From NCBI RefSeq assembly GCF_004006395.2, contig NZ_CP029758.2:3968001-4032000 (forward strand): 64,000 bases of DNA, given 5' to 3'. A model generated the notes under the pieces. The model did not search any database. It saw only the letters and a list, made by a program, of their open reading frames with translations, and was not told where the DNA came from. How positions within the stretch are numbered: the first letter of the stretch is position 1; every line of letters starts with the position of its first letter. Position numbers and translations under genes: made by a program. Below, in pieces: positions 45,375-53,926 of the stretch. This stretch comes from Clostridium sp. AWRP. Its GTDB lineage: Bacteria > Bacillota > Clostridia > Clostridiales > Clostridiaceae.

Positions 45375-46229
45375 TTATAGGTTATTTTGTAGCTTACAGG
45401 CTTTTACAATATGCTGTGCAAGTATAGATGACGTAACTGAGCCTACTCCTCCAGGAACTGGTGTTATCATTGAAGCTTTTGCTTCACAGTCTTCTGTATC
45501 TACATCTCCACATAACTTTCCACTTTCATCTACATTTATGCCTACATCTATAACTACGGCACCATCTTTTACATATTTTGAATCTATCATTTTAGCTTTT
45601 CCTATGCCTACTACCAGTATGTCTGCCTGGGAACAAACCTTTGGCATATCAGTAGTTTTTGAATGGCATACGGTAACTGTAGCATTTTCATTTAATAAGA
45701 GCATGCACGCTGGTTTTCCAACTACCATTGATCTTCCTACTATAACTGCATTTTTTCCCTTCATAGGAACTTCATAATGCTTAAGAATTTCTATAACAGC
45801 AGATGGTGTACAAGGTGCAAACCCTGTTGTATCTTTTTCCATCAATTTAGCAACATTTACAGGACTAAAGCAATCTACATCTTTCTCAGGGGCGATTATA
45901 TATTTTATAACGCTTTCATCTAATTGCTTAGGAAATGGTCTGAATACCATTATTGCATTTACAGTCTTGTCCTCATTTATTTTTTTCAATTCTTTAATAA
46001 ACTTGTCTTGTGATATATCTGCTGGTAGCTCTTTAACAACTGCCTCTATTCCAATTTTTTCGCACTTTTTTAGAGCTCCTTTTTCATAAGCAAGGTCACT
46101 TCCGTTTGCTCCAACTCTTACTAATGTAAGTTTTGGAGTAATACCCTTTACCTTTAAATCATTAACTTCTTTAGTTAAAGTTTCACTTATAGCATCTGCC
46201 ACTGGTTTACCTTTAATTATCTGACCCAT
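45375..46229 (-). CDS. folD: Bifunctional methylenetetrahydrofolate dehydrogenase/cyclohydrolase
   Basis: 284 residues. N-terminal GQIIKGKPVADAIS, the PLP-type segment replaced by MVFRPFPKQLDE, NAD(P)-binding VIVGRSMVVGKPACMLLL and C-terminal TPVPGGVGSVTSSIL. It interconverts methenyl- and methylene-THF. A separate cyclohydrolase gene (fchA) also lies just upstream, so the dehydrogenase step may be its main job here. Ribosome site GAAGGAG. Confidence 0.96.
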   Translation of the reverse strand: MGQIIKGKPVADAISETLTKEVNDLKVKGITPKLTLVRVGANGSDLAYEKGALKKCEKIGIEAVVKELPADISQDKFIKELKKINEDKTVNAIMVFRPFPKQLDESVIKYIIAPEKDVDCFSPVNVAKLMEKDTTGFAPCTPSAVIEILKHYEVPMKGKNAVIVGRSMVVGKPACMLLLNENATVTVCHSKTTDMPKVCSQADILVVGIGKAKMIDSKYVKDGAVVIDVGINVDESGKLCGDVDTEDCEAKASMITPVPGGVGSVTSSILAQHIVKACKLQNNL

Positions 46230-46291
46230 ACTTATATCTCCTTCATATTAAAATTAGCTATCTGTACCATACTAAACTAATTTACAAGTGC

Positions 46292-46321
46292 CTCCGGAAG
46301 AAACTCAAGTTTCCTCCGGAG
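46292..46321 (-). other. Intercistronic hairpin between fchA and folD
   Basis: The 14-bp stem CTCCGGAAGAAACT (46292-46305) with AGTTTCCTCCGGAG (46308-46321) has one mismatch and only two loop bases. No T tract follows, so RNA processing or stabilisation is favoured. Confidence 0.65.
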
Positions 46322-46331
46322 AATAATAATT

Positions 46332-46964
46332 TTATTTGGAAAGTGCACTAACTACTTTTTCATATACCTTATCTGCAATCTTAATGCCTTCTTCAACTAA
46401 AGGTTCCGTCTCTGCTTTTACCTTTTTAACATATTCCTGATCTTTAATGGAATTAATGTTGATTATGACATTAAGCTGTGCTCCAATAATAGCAGCTCTT
46501 AGACACTGAACTCCTACACCAACATCACTTATTGCAAGTTTGGAACAGTTATCTACAAGTGCCTCATGGAGTTTTATTGCTTCATAAGCTTGTTTAACAA
46601 TACTTACTGGAACACTACATGCTTGTTTTAGACACTTTTCTAGAGTTTCTTCTTTTATTTTTTTCTGCTCTTCAGTGTCTTTCGGCATTCCATAAGCCTT
46701 TGAAAGTGGTAGAAAACACTCTGCATCTGCATCCATCATCTTTAAAAGCTCTGCTTGAAGCTCATTAGATCTTTTAAGTATGCCTTTTACCTTTTCATCA
46801 TACTGTGCATACTTTTTCTTTCCTATTGTAAGGTTACATACCATGCCTCCAAGTGCCATTCCTATAGCACCTGTAATAGCTGATCCTCCGCCTCCACCAG
46901 GAGTTGCAGCTTTAGATGCAAGAACTTCTATAAAATCTGTGCAACTTTTATCTGCTAATTTCAT
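46332..46964 (-). CDS. fchA: Methenyltetrahydrofolate cyclohydrolase (formiminotransferase-cyclodeaminase family)
   Basis: 210 residues. The Gly-rich ATPGGGGGSAITGAIG near residues 20-35 and GVGVQCLRAAIIGAQLNVIININ near 150-172 are hallmarks of the FTCD_C fold. It makes methenyl-THF from formyl-THF. It lies 20 bp after fhs. The ribosome site is AGGAGG. Confidence 0.95.
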   Translation of the reverse strand: MKLADKSCTDFIEVLASKAATPGGGGGSAITGAIGMALGGMVCNLTIGKKKYAQYDEKVKGILKRSNELQAELLKMMDADAECFLPLSKAYGMPKDTEEQKKIKEETLEKCLKQACSVPVSIVKQAYEAIKLHEALVDNCSKLAISDVGVGVQCLRAAIIGAQLNVIININSIKDQEYVKKVKAETEPLVEEGIKIADKVYEKVVSALSK

Positions 46965-46984
46965 ATTGTTTCCTCCTAAATGTT

Positions 46985-48661
46985 TTAGAATAATCCGCTT
47001 ATTACTCCATTCTCATCTACATCTATTTTTTCAGCAGATGGAACTTTTCCAAGACCTGGCATCTTCATTATTGAACCAGTTACTGCAACTACAAAACCTG
47101 CTCCAGCAGAAATTGTAACCTGTCTTACTGTAATATTAAATCCTGTTGGTCTTCCAAGTTTAGTTTGGTCATCAGTTAAGGAGTATTGGGTCTTTGCTAT
47201 ACATACTGGAGTTTGACCGAATCCTAATTTTTCAAGCTCGTCAATTTCTTTATCTGCCTGACTTGTGAAAGTAACATCATCAGCACCATATATCTTCTGA
47301 GCTACTGCTCTTATTTTATCTCTGATTGGTAATTTTTCATCATAAGCAAACTGGAAGTCATTTTTCTCTTCTTTTATAAGTCTAAGTACTTCTTTGGCAA
47401 CTTCTATTCCACCTTCGCCGCCTTTAGCCCAAACTTCTGATAATTTTACATTTACACCTAATTCTTTACATTTATCTTCTACTAATTTTAATTCTGCCTG
47501 TGTATCTGTAGGGAATGCATTTAACGCAACTACTGCTGGTAATTTATATACCTTAGTTATATTCTCTACATGTTTTAATAGATTTGGAAGTCCCTTTTCA
47601 AGAGCTTCTAAGTTTTCATTATTTAAATCAGCCTTTGGAACTCCGCCATTGTATTTTAATGCTCTAACTGTAGCAACTATTATTACTGCATCTGGTTTTA
47701 ATCCTGCCATTCTGCACTTGATATCTAAGAATTTTTCAGCACCTAGGTCAGCACCGAAGCCTGCCTCCGTAACTACATATTCACCAAAGTGAAGAGCCAT
47801 TCTAGTAGCCATTATTGAGTTACATCCATGAGCTATATTCGCAAATGGTCCGCCGTGTACAAATGCTGGTGTTCCTTCAAGAGTCTGTACTAGATTTGGT
47901 TTCAATGCATCTTTAAGAAGTGCTGCCATAGCTCCTTCAGCTTTCAAATCATGAGCTGTTACAGGTTTGCCATCTCTAGTATATCCTACAACTATTTTAG
48001 CAATTCTCTTCTTCAAATCAATTATGTCACTTGATAAACAGAATATAGCCATTATTTCTGAAGCAACTGTTATATCAAATCCATCTTCTCTAGGTGTACC
48101 ATTGGCTTTTCCGCCTAATCCATCAACTACAAACCTGAGCTGTCTGTCGTTCATGTCTACGCATCTTCTCCAAGCAATTCTTCTTGGGTCTATGTTAAGT
48201 TTATTGCCCTGATATATATGATTATCTATCATTGCTGCAAGTAAATTATTAGCAGCAGTGAGTGCATGTATATCACCTGTAAAGTGTAGGTTTATGTCTT
48301 CCATAGGTACTACTTGAGCATACCCACCGCCGGCAGCTCCACCCTTTATACCAAATACAGGTCCCATAGATGGTTCTCTAAGTGCAACAACAACAGATTT
48401 TCCCATTCTATTTAATGCATCTGCTACACCTATTGCTGTAGTAGTTTTTCCTTCTCCAGCAGGTGTTGGGTTTATAGCTGTACATAATATAAGTTTTCCA
48501 TTCTTACTAGGTGTAGTCTTTAACAAGTTGTAATTTACCTTTGCTTTGTATTTACCATACAATTCAATATCATCTTCGGAAATATTTAATTTCTTTGCAA
48601 TTTCCTTAATGTCCTTCATTGTGCATTCTTGAGCTATTTCGATGTCTGATTTATAAGTCAT
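46985..48661 (-). CDS. fhs: Formate-tetrahydrofolate ligase
   Basis: 558 residues. ATP motif TPAGEGKTTTAIG near residues 67-79, FVHGGPFANIAHGCNS, and TEAGFGADLGAEKF. It activates formate onto THF with ATP, the first committed step of the methyl branch. Its ATG is immediately after the stop of the upstream cooC copy, with GGGGG in that gene's last codons as ribosome site, so translation is probably coupled. Confidence 0.98.
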   Translation of the reverse strand: MTYKSDIEIAQECTMKDIKEIAKKLNISEDDIELYGKYKAKVNYNLLKTTPSKNGKLILCTAINPTPAGEGKTTTAIGVADALNRMGKSVVVALREPSMGPVFGIKGGAAGGGYAQVVPMEDINLHFTGDIHALTAANNLLAAMIDNHIYQGNKLNIDPRRIAWRRCVDMNDRQLRFVVDGLGGKANGTPREDGFDITVASEIMAIFCLSSDIIDLKKRIAKIVVGYTRDGKPVTAHDLKAEGAMAALLKDALKPNLVQTLEGTPAFVHGGPFANIAHGCNSIMATRMALHFGEYVVTEAGFGADLGAEKFLDIKCRMAGLKPDAVIIVATVRALKYNGGVPKADLNNENLEALEKGLPNLLKHVENITKVYKLPAVVALNAFPTDTQAELKLVEDKCKELGVNVKLSEVWAKGGEGGIEVAKEVLRLIKEEKNDFQFAYDEKLPIRDKIRAVAQKIYGADDVTFTSQADKEIDELEKLGFGQTPVCIAKTQYSLTDDQTKLGRPTGFNITVRQVTISAGAGFVVAVTGSIMKMPGLGKVPSAEKIDVDENGVISGLF

Positions 48662-49444
48662 TTAAAAAACCCCCATTTCTAATTTTTGTTTTATATTTTT
48701 TACCTCCTTAACAGTTTCCTCATTGGAATCGTAAGGAGATTGATTGACTCTATCAGAACTTCCAACTGTGTCACTATAATGTATAAATCCAAGACATTCT
48801 TTTTCATCTACATTTTCCAATACAAATTCTTCGTCCGCTTTATTTCTAATTTTATTTGCTACCACAAATATCTTTTCTATTCCTATATCCTTAGCTAATT
48901 TTTTAACATGCTTGAACGTCTGTATACTTCTTATTCCAGGTTCTACAACAACAATAAATACATCTACACCTTGTGCTGTTCCCCTTCCCAAATGTTCAAT
49001 ACCTGCTTCCATATCCATTATGACGATATCTTTGTTTTGGAGCATTAAATGTGACGTGAGTTTTTTAAGCAAAACATTTTCCGGGCAGAAACAACCTGTT
49101 CCGCCTGTATCAACTGTTCCCATAGTTAAAAGTCTTACACCTTTGTATTCCTTACAATATCTTTCTGGTATATCATCAACTTTAGGATTTATTTTAAACA
49201 TTTTTCCAAAGGATCCTGGAGTAGAATTTGTTCTCTCTGCTACTAACTTTTTCATTTCTGAAATCGGAACAATCTCATCTGCTATCTCTTTTGGAAATCC
49301 TAATGCTAACGCCAAATTGGGATCAGGATCTGCATCCACAGCTAAAACATTATATCCTTCTTCTGCATATATTTTACTCATTATCGCTGAAAATGTAGTT
49401 TTACCTACACCACCTTTGCCTGTTATAGCCATTTTCATTTTCAT
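48662..49444 (-). CDS. cooC: CODH maturation ATPase CooC, copy 2
   Basis: 260 residues. Deviant Walker A GKGGVGKTTF, Asp switch DADPDPNLALALG, the dimer-interface Cys pair GCFCPEN near residues 118-124, and MDMEAGIEHLGRG. It is the type of ATPase that delivers nickel to the C-cluster of CODH. It follows acsA and precedes fhs. GGGAGGG seven bases before the ATG fixes the start at 49444. Confidence 0.93.
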   Translation of the reverse strand: MKMKMAITGKGGVGKTTFSAIMSKIYAEEGYNVLAVDADPDPNLALALGFPKEIADEIVPISEMKKLVAERTNSTPGSFGKMFKINPKVDDIPERYCKEYKGVRLLTMGTVDTGGTGCFCPENVLLKKLTSHLMLQNKDIVIMDMEAGIEHLGRGTAQGVDVFIVVVEPGIRSIQTFKHVKKLAKDIGIEKIFVVANKIRNKADEEFVLENVDEKECLGFIHYSDTVGSSDRVNQSPYDSNEETVKEVKNIKQKLEMGVF

Positions 49445-49603
49445 ATGTAGTCCCTCCCATTTTGAACAACCATTTTATATAATTTATTTAAAATACAAAC
49501 TTAATATATACTTTTATCTGCAAATATATTCCCTTATAATTTATGTATTTGTAGATAAATTATAATTTTTATTCTACATTATACCATCTATAAATCAAAA
49601 TTC

Positions 49604-49647
49604 TTCTCAAAATGATATGAAATATTGGCTCCATATCATTTTGAGAA
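49604..49647 (-). terminator. Strong hairpin between acsA and cooC copy 2
   Basis: A perfect 16-bp stem, TTCTCAAAATGATATG (49604-49619) with CATATCATTTTGAGAA (49632-49647), lies about 90 bp after the acsA stop. On the minus strand it is followed by GAATTTTGATTT, a poor T tract. It may let only part of transcription pass into the folate genes. Bases 49445-49600 are AT-rich and could hold a second promoter that I cannot place confidently. Confidence 0.65.
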
Positions 49648-49736
49648 CACATTTTTATATCATATTGAGCCATGCAAAATCAAACTTAGCTTTTAAGCCA
49701 TTTTAACTTTGGCATGACAATTGCTTATCTTTATTA

Positions 49737-51632
49737 TTAGATACCTAATTTTTTACGTTTTTCATTCATCCTATTAACCATTTGTTCAACTGCTTTCTTA
49801 GGATCTGTTTCTATAAAGAATTTAGCTCCTACCCAGTCTTCCATCTTATTAGTAAGAATGTCAACAACTTCTGGACCGCCTGTTACTGGAGGTGTTACTC
49901 CAAGCCAAGTGTCTATACCTGAAGTTACTACATAAGTACCTATAGAAACAGCTTTTTCTGACATCCATTCTGGTGCTACACCTACAACTGGAAGATCACT
50001 CATATCTGTACCTAAGAAATTAGCTACTCTACCTACCAAGTCTAATATACGGCTTATATCAACACAAGAACCCATATGAAGTACTGGTGGTATACCAACA
50101 AGCTTACATACAGTAGCTAGTCCTGGTCCTGCATATTTTTCTGCTGCTTCTAATTGCATTAATCCATATTCTGCTGCTGCTTGAGCTGCACAACCTGTAG
50201 CAACAACTATTACATAATTCTTTATTAATCCCTTTATAGTCTCAATATGTGCAGAATTATGAGTAACTTTAGGATTGTTACATCCAACTACACCTGCAGC
50301 GCCTCTTAATACTCCTGATGTTAAAACATCTGCCAAAGGTTTTACAGTTTGCATTGGTCCTATTTGCGTGTTTACAACTTTATCCAATTTATTTATTACT
50401 TCTTCAACACTGTATCCTACAATTCCCTTTGATTTCAATTCAGGAATCATTACTTTACTGTTGTCTCTATTTTTAAAGTTTAATATTGCTTCCTTTAAAA
50501 TCTGTTTAGCAGAATCAAGTGGATGTTCTTCATCAAATTCGATATAAGTTGAATCTGTGATATGTGCCTTTGGTGAAGTCGTTATAAACTTAGTATGATA
50601 TGACTTGGACAATTTTGCTAGTGCTGGCATAATACACTGTACATCAACTATAAGTCCATCTACTGCTCCTGTAACTACAGCCAATTCCTGCTGCATAAAG
50701 TTTCCTGCTATTTTAATACCATGTCTCATGGAAACTTCATTTCCAGTACAGCACATTCCGCATAAATTTATTCCATCAGCACCTTCTGATTTAGCAAGTT
50801 CAACTAGTTCTGGATCTGATGCTGCTTCTACTATCATATCTGAAAGAAGAGGTTCATGTCCGTGTAAAACTACATTTACAGAATTCTTTTCAAGTACTCC
50901 AAGATTTGCTTCTGTCTCAATTGACTTAGGTGTTCCAAACATTATATCACTAAATTCTGTAGCCATATATGATCCTAGCCATCCATCACCTAGTGAACAT
51001 CTCATAGCCATTTTAATCATAGCTTCTGCATCTGCATTACATCCTATATGAGTTGAATGCATAACTGCAGCTATTTCTCTATCAATTGCCCTTGGAACTA
51101 TGTCAAGTTTATCCCATATTTCCTTTCTCTTTGGTGGAAGAGAAGGTGGCAACTTAACTTCTCCCATTTGTCTACCATAATCATCTAATCCTCTTTTAGC
51201 TACATCATGAGCTATGTCATATATGTCTCTTCCTTCAGTTTCTACATCATATATTTTTGCAACTTCTTTCAATTTCTTTTCATCTTTAACTTTTATGTCT
51301 CCATCTTTACTGGAGTGGTATAAGCTAAGTGCTATACTTCTACCATGATCTGAATGTGCAGCAGCTCCGCCTACAACCATTCTTGCAAAATTTCTAGATA
51401 CAATTACATCTGCTGTAGCACCACATATACCTCTTTCTACACCTTTTCCTGGTACTGGACTTACTCTACAAGGACCCATGCTGCAATTTCTACAGCAAAC
51501 TCCTGCTGACCCAAATCCACACTGTACCTTCATGTCTGCTTTTCTATCTAAAGCAGTTCTTACTCCATCCTTTTTTGCCTTGTCCAATAATTGTAAAGTA
51601 GCCTGATCAATTGACTTTGCTTTTTCTTCCAT
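49737..51632 (-). CDS. acsA: Anaerobic carbon monoxide dehydrogenase catalytic subunit
   Basis: 631 residues. N-terminal Cys38, 46, 47, 50, 55 and 70 form the D and B Fe-S clusters. The Ni-Fe C-cluster ligands are visible in MHSTHIGCNADAEAM, LCGMCCTGNE, VDVQCIMPAL, GCAAQAAAEYG and MGSCVDIS. It reduces CO2 to CO for AcsB, or oxidises CO. The reading frame is uninterrupted; C. autoethanogenum has been described with an in-frame TGA in this gene, which is absent here. It is the first gene of the long array and has a 535-bp untranslated region upstream. Confidence 0.98.
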   Translation of the reverse strand: MEEKAKSIDQATLQLLDKAKKDGVRTALDRKADMKVQCGFGSAGVCCRNCSMGPCRVSPVPGKGVERGICGATADVIVSRNFARMVVGGAAAHSDHGRSIALSLYHSSKDGDIKVKDEKKLKEVAKIYDVETEGRDIYDIAHDVAKRGLDDYGRQMGEVKLPPSLPPKRKEIWDKLDIVPRAIDREIAAVMHSTHIGCNADAEAMIKMAMRCSLGDGWLGSYMATEFSDIMFGTPKSIETEANLGVLEKNSVNVVLHGHEPLLSDMIVEAASDPELVELAKSEGADGINLCGMCCTGNEVSMRHGIKIAGNFMQQELAVVTGAVDGLIVDVQCIMPALAKLSKSYHTKFITTSPKAHITDSTYIEFDEEHPLDSAKQILKEAILNFKNRDNSKVMIPELKSKGIVGYSVEEVINKLDKVVNTQIGPMQTVKPLADVLTSGVLRGAAGVVGCNNPKVTHNSAHIETIKGLIKNYVIVVATGCAAQAAAEYGLMQLEAAEKYAGPGLATVCKLVGIPPVLHMGSCVDISRILDLVGRVANFLGTDMSDLPVVGVAPEWMSEKAVSIGTYVVTSGIDTWLGVTPPVTGGPEVVDILTNKMEDWVGAKFFIETDPKKAVEQMVNRMNEKRKKLGI

Positions 51633-52168
51633 TTTAATAATTCCCTCCTTAAAGAAATAACTTCAATTTTTGTTGTAATTACTTCTTAAAATAACTTAAT
51701 TTTACCTAAAACCCTATTTTTTTATTTTAATTAATTGTAATAAATACAATTATAATTATAACCTTTTTACTACATAAAATAAATATATTTACTATAAAAA
51801 ATGTTAAAAAATAAACATCCATTTAAGTATAATCTTGGTTATTAATAAATTATTTGTGAATTTAATGAGAAAATAAATATTGTTATTTGAAATATACAAT
51901 TGCGTGTGACATATTTTAGTTTTTCAAGCATTACATGGATGTAAAAAATTCAAGAAACGTTTACAATATTACTATATAACTTCTTCAATTACATATTACC
52001 ATAATAATGTACAACTTGAAAAGGACTTTTTAAAAAAATCAAAAAATTTTTTTAACTTTTTTTAGGTAAGCTGCTACTTGTTCAAATCTAGTATTTTAAA
52101 AAATATCTATACTAGTTTGGTATATATTTAACAAGCGTTTGGAAACTTAATCCAATTACTAAATTAAA
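51633..52168 (-). promoter_or_regulatory. Upstream region of the Wood-Ljungdahl array
   Basis: 536 bp without a gene, very AT-rich. It must contain the main promoter of acsA, since uspA ahead of it is likely terminated by the hairpin and T-rich run at about 52040-52116 (arms CTAGTAT and ATACTAG). Several weak TTGnnn/TAnnnT pairs are visible on the minus strand, for example near 51990-52017, but none stands out. GGAGGG precedes the acsA ATG. In related acetogens this region is known as a strong promoter. Confidence 0.5.
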
Positions 52169-52579
52169 CTATTCTGGAACTATTATGACTATCTTTGGCG
52201 AATTTTTAACAACTTTACTAGTAACAGAACCAACCATCCTAGCTAATCCCTTTTTAGTAGACTTAGTCATTATTATTATGTCGAAATTATCCTGTGAAGC
52301 TTTTTTTAATATTTCATCTCCAGCATATCCAAAATCAAAAAACTTGTTTACAATATATCCCTGGAGTTCTTTTTCTGCCCTGTCTAAAACAATCTCTCCT
52401 GTTTCACGTGCCCTATCAACTTTATCCGTAATCACCATATCATTTACTATAACTATTTCTGAAACATTCATAAGTGTAACTTCTACTTCATCTTTCTTAA
52501 ACATTTTTTTTAATAGATCAAGAGAATGCATACTCCTGTCAGTTCCATCTAAAGGTATTAATATTTTAGTTTTTGCCAT
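52169..52579 (-). CDS. Universal stress protein UspA family
   Basis: 136 residues from the preferred ATG at 52579, which has AAGAGGTG six bases upstream. An in-frame GTG at 52588 lies inside that site. N-terminal KILIPLDGTDRSMHSL and C-terminal VGSVTSKVVKNSPKIVIIVPE are typical. The ATP-binding GxxGx9GS(T/V) motif is only partly kept (LARMVGSVTSKV), so nucleotide binding is uncertain. It is transcribed toward the NifX/DUF134 group's far end and away from nothing; it lies directly upstream of the acsA region on the same strand. Confidence 0.9.
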   Translation of the reverse strand: MAKTKILIPLDGTDRSMHSLDLLKKMFKKDEVEVTLMNVSEIVIVNDMVITDKVDRARETGEIVLDRAEKELQGYIVNKFFDFGYAGDEILKKASQDNFDIIIMTKSTKKGLARMVGSVTSKVVKNSPKIVIIVPE

Positions 52580-52740
52580 ACCAAACACCTCTTTCTCATT
52601 TAGTAAATATTTATACTTATATTATTCTATATTAGAACCTATCTTTCCTGCTTTTATAAAATTTTATTATTTATATCTCTTCCTTTTATGATTTTATTCA
52701 ATAACAATAAAATAGCCCATCAATGTCTATTATTATAAAC

Positions 52741-52867
52741 AGATTTCTAAGCATCAGATGAAATTTTAAATCCATCTGATGCTTAGAAATTGTCATCCAG
52801 AGACGTAGATGCTCTTTACTCCCACTTGGAAAAGAGCGGGAGTATTAGCACAGGTAGTCATCGGATA
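52741..52867. repeat. Palindromic repeat, family C copy 2 (inverted)
   Basis: It contains the perfect hairpin CTAAGCATCAGATG...CATCTGATGCTTAG (52748-52785), then CCAGAGACGTAGATGCTCTTTA, CCCACTTGG and CAGGTAGTCATCGGATAA. All are reverse complements of parts of 3463-3645. The internal segment GCACTCTGTGAAAGCGACTG of copy 1 is missing, so this is a shorter version. It fills the 360-bp gap between the 3' end of the first NifX-like gene and uspA. Confidence 0.8.
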
Positions 52868-52943
52868 AAAAACACTGCGGACTATTTTTTAATTATGATA
52901 TTAATTTATTTTAGTGTTTAGCTATTTAATCAAAATTGCAGAC

Positions 52944-53291
52944 CTAATGTTCACAATGGTGATTGCAAAGCTCATTTTTATCTTCTAATTTTCCATCAAT
53001 GTAACTTTGAACAACATCTTTGTATTCCCCAGATGCCCCTTTTATTACTTTAAGACCACACTGCTGCAATCCCATCAAAGCTCCTCCGCCAATACCTCCA
53101 GTTATTACTAAATCAACATTATGTTTTACTAGTAAATTTGCAAGTCCCTCATGTTGATGAGCTAACTGAACTGTAGATACTTCTTCAACATTTCCAATTT
53201 TATTGTTCTCAACAGTCACAATTACAAAACTCTGACTCATACCAAAATGTTGGTTAACCATATTTCCGTTATTAGGTAATGCTATTTTCAT
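52944..53291 (-). CDS. NifX/NifB-type dinitrogenase cofactor family protein
   Basis: 115 residues. MKIALPNNGNMVNQHFGMSQSFVI start, a central DLVITGGIGGGALMGLQQCGL and a C-terminal CNHHCEH that could bind metal. The start at 53291 follows GGAGGG by seven bases; an in-frame TTG upstream is within the Shine-Dalgarno site region. In anaerobes such proteins accompany MinD-type ATPases and bind Fe-S or Fe-Mo clusters (ORP-like). It is the last of a group of three paralogues in this window. Confidence 0.9.
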   Translation of the reverse strand: MKIALPNNGNMVNQHFGMSQSFVIVTVENNKIGNVEEVSTVQLAHQHEGLANLLVKHNVDLVITGGIGGGALMGLQQCGLKVIKGASGEYKDVVQSYIDGKLEDKNELCNHHCEH

Positions 53292-53311
53292 AAACTTTCC
53301 CTCCAATTTTT

Positions 53312-53356
53312 GTCATATGCTATTTTAATTATAGCATTTTTAGTCTTATTTGCAAT
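53312..53356 (-). promoter_or_regulatory. Promoter with one CAAATGCC-like half-site (degenerate member)
   Basis: On the minus strand, TATAAT (53333-53328) is followed eight bases later by CATATGAC, the position where the three better sites have CAAATGCC. The upstream half-site is not recognisable, and the -35 (TTGCAA, 53355-53350) is at 16 bp. It drives the NifX-like gene. Confidence 0.4.
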
Positions 53357-53379
53357 ACTTTCAAATAGTTTTTCCACAA

Positions 53380-53835
53380 TTAGACGTTATTATCACTCTT
53401 CATATTTCTACACCATTTTCTGCAGAATTTTGCCTTTTTATTGCATATAACTTCTTCTGAACCACAAATAGGACAAGTATATCTATCTTGCTCATATTTT
53501 ATTTCATATACATTACCGCAATGTAAACACTTAAATTTACAATAGGTTGTAGTATAGTTACCTCCATTTATTCTTATGGCATTTCCTTCTGTTAAGGCAA
53601 CAGCTACTTTTTTTCTGGCACTATCTATGATGTTTTGAAAGGTTTGCCTGGATACCTGCATTTTTTGAGCACATTCTTCTTGATTTAATTCTTCAATATC
53701 CTTTAACCTCATTGCCTCAAGTTCTTCTACCTTTAAAACAATTTCCTCAATTTCACACTTATGTTTTCCCCAGGGTACAAAATAAGTATTTTCCGGGAAA
53801 AACTCTACTCTTCTAAACTTTGTTGGCCTTGGCAT
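53380..53835 (-). CDS. DUF134 family helix-turn-helix protein
   Basis: 151 residues. N-terminal PRPTKFRRVEFFPENTYFVPWG is the DUF134 signature, then an acidic EEIVLKVEELEAMRLKDIEELNQEECAQKMQVSRQTFQNII helix-turn-helix (sigma-70 r4-like), and a C-terminal zinc ribbon (CKFKCLHCGNVYEI, CPICGSEEVIC). Start ATG 53835 follows GGGAGGAG. It is the only intact DNA-binding protein in this metal-cluster group and is a candidate regulator of the repeated operators seen nearby. Confidence 0.9.
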   Translation of the reverse strand: MPRPTKFRRVEFFPENTYFVPWGKHKCEIEEIVLKVEELEAMRLKDIEELNQEECAQKMQVSRQTFQNIIDSARKKVAVALTEGNAIRINGGNYTTTYCKFKCLHCGNVYEIKYEQDRYTCPICGSEEVICNKKAKFCRKWCRNMKSDNNV

Positions 53836-53868
53836 TTTAACTCCTCCCTGCATTTACTACATAATCCT

Positions 53869-53926
53869 ATAAACAGAGTTCTTGGTATCAGATTGAGTTT
53901 TAAACTCCATCTGAACCTAAGAATTA
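53869..53926. repeat. Family C repeat fragment
   Basis: ATAAACAGAGTTCTTGG, then TATCAGATTGAGTTTTAAAC, then TCCATCTGAACCTAAGAAT. This is the reverse complement of the terminal hairpin of the 3463-3645 element, with a few changes. Confidence 0.75.

Noticed and set aside
49604..49647. Riboswitch or T-box ahead of the folate genes
   Set aside because: Only a simple hairpin is visible; no THF riboswitch or T-box core could be recognised.
51633..52168. A hidden small gene upstream of acsA
   Set aside because: No open frame with a start, ribosome site and plausible composition was found on either strand.
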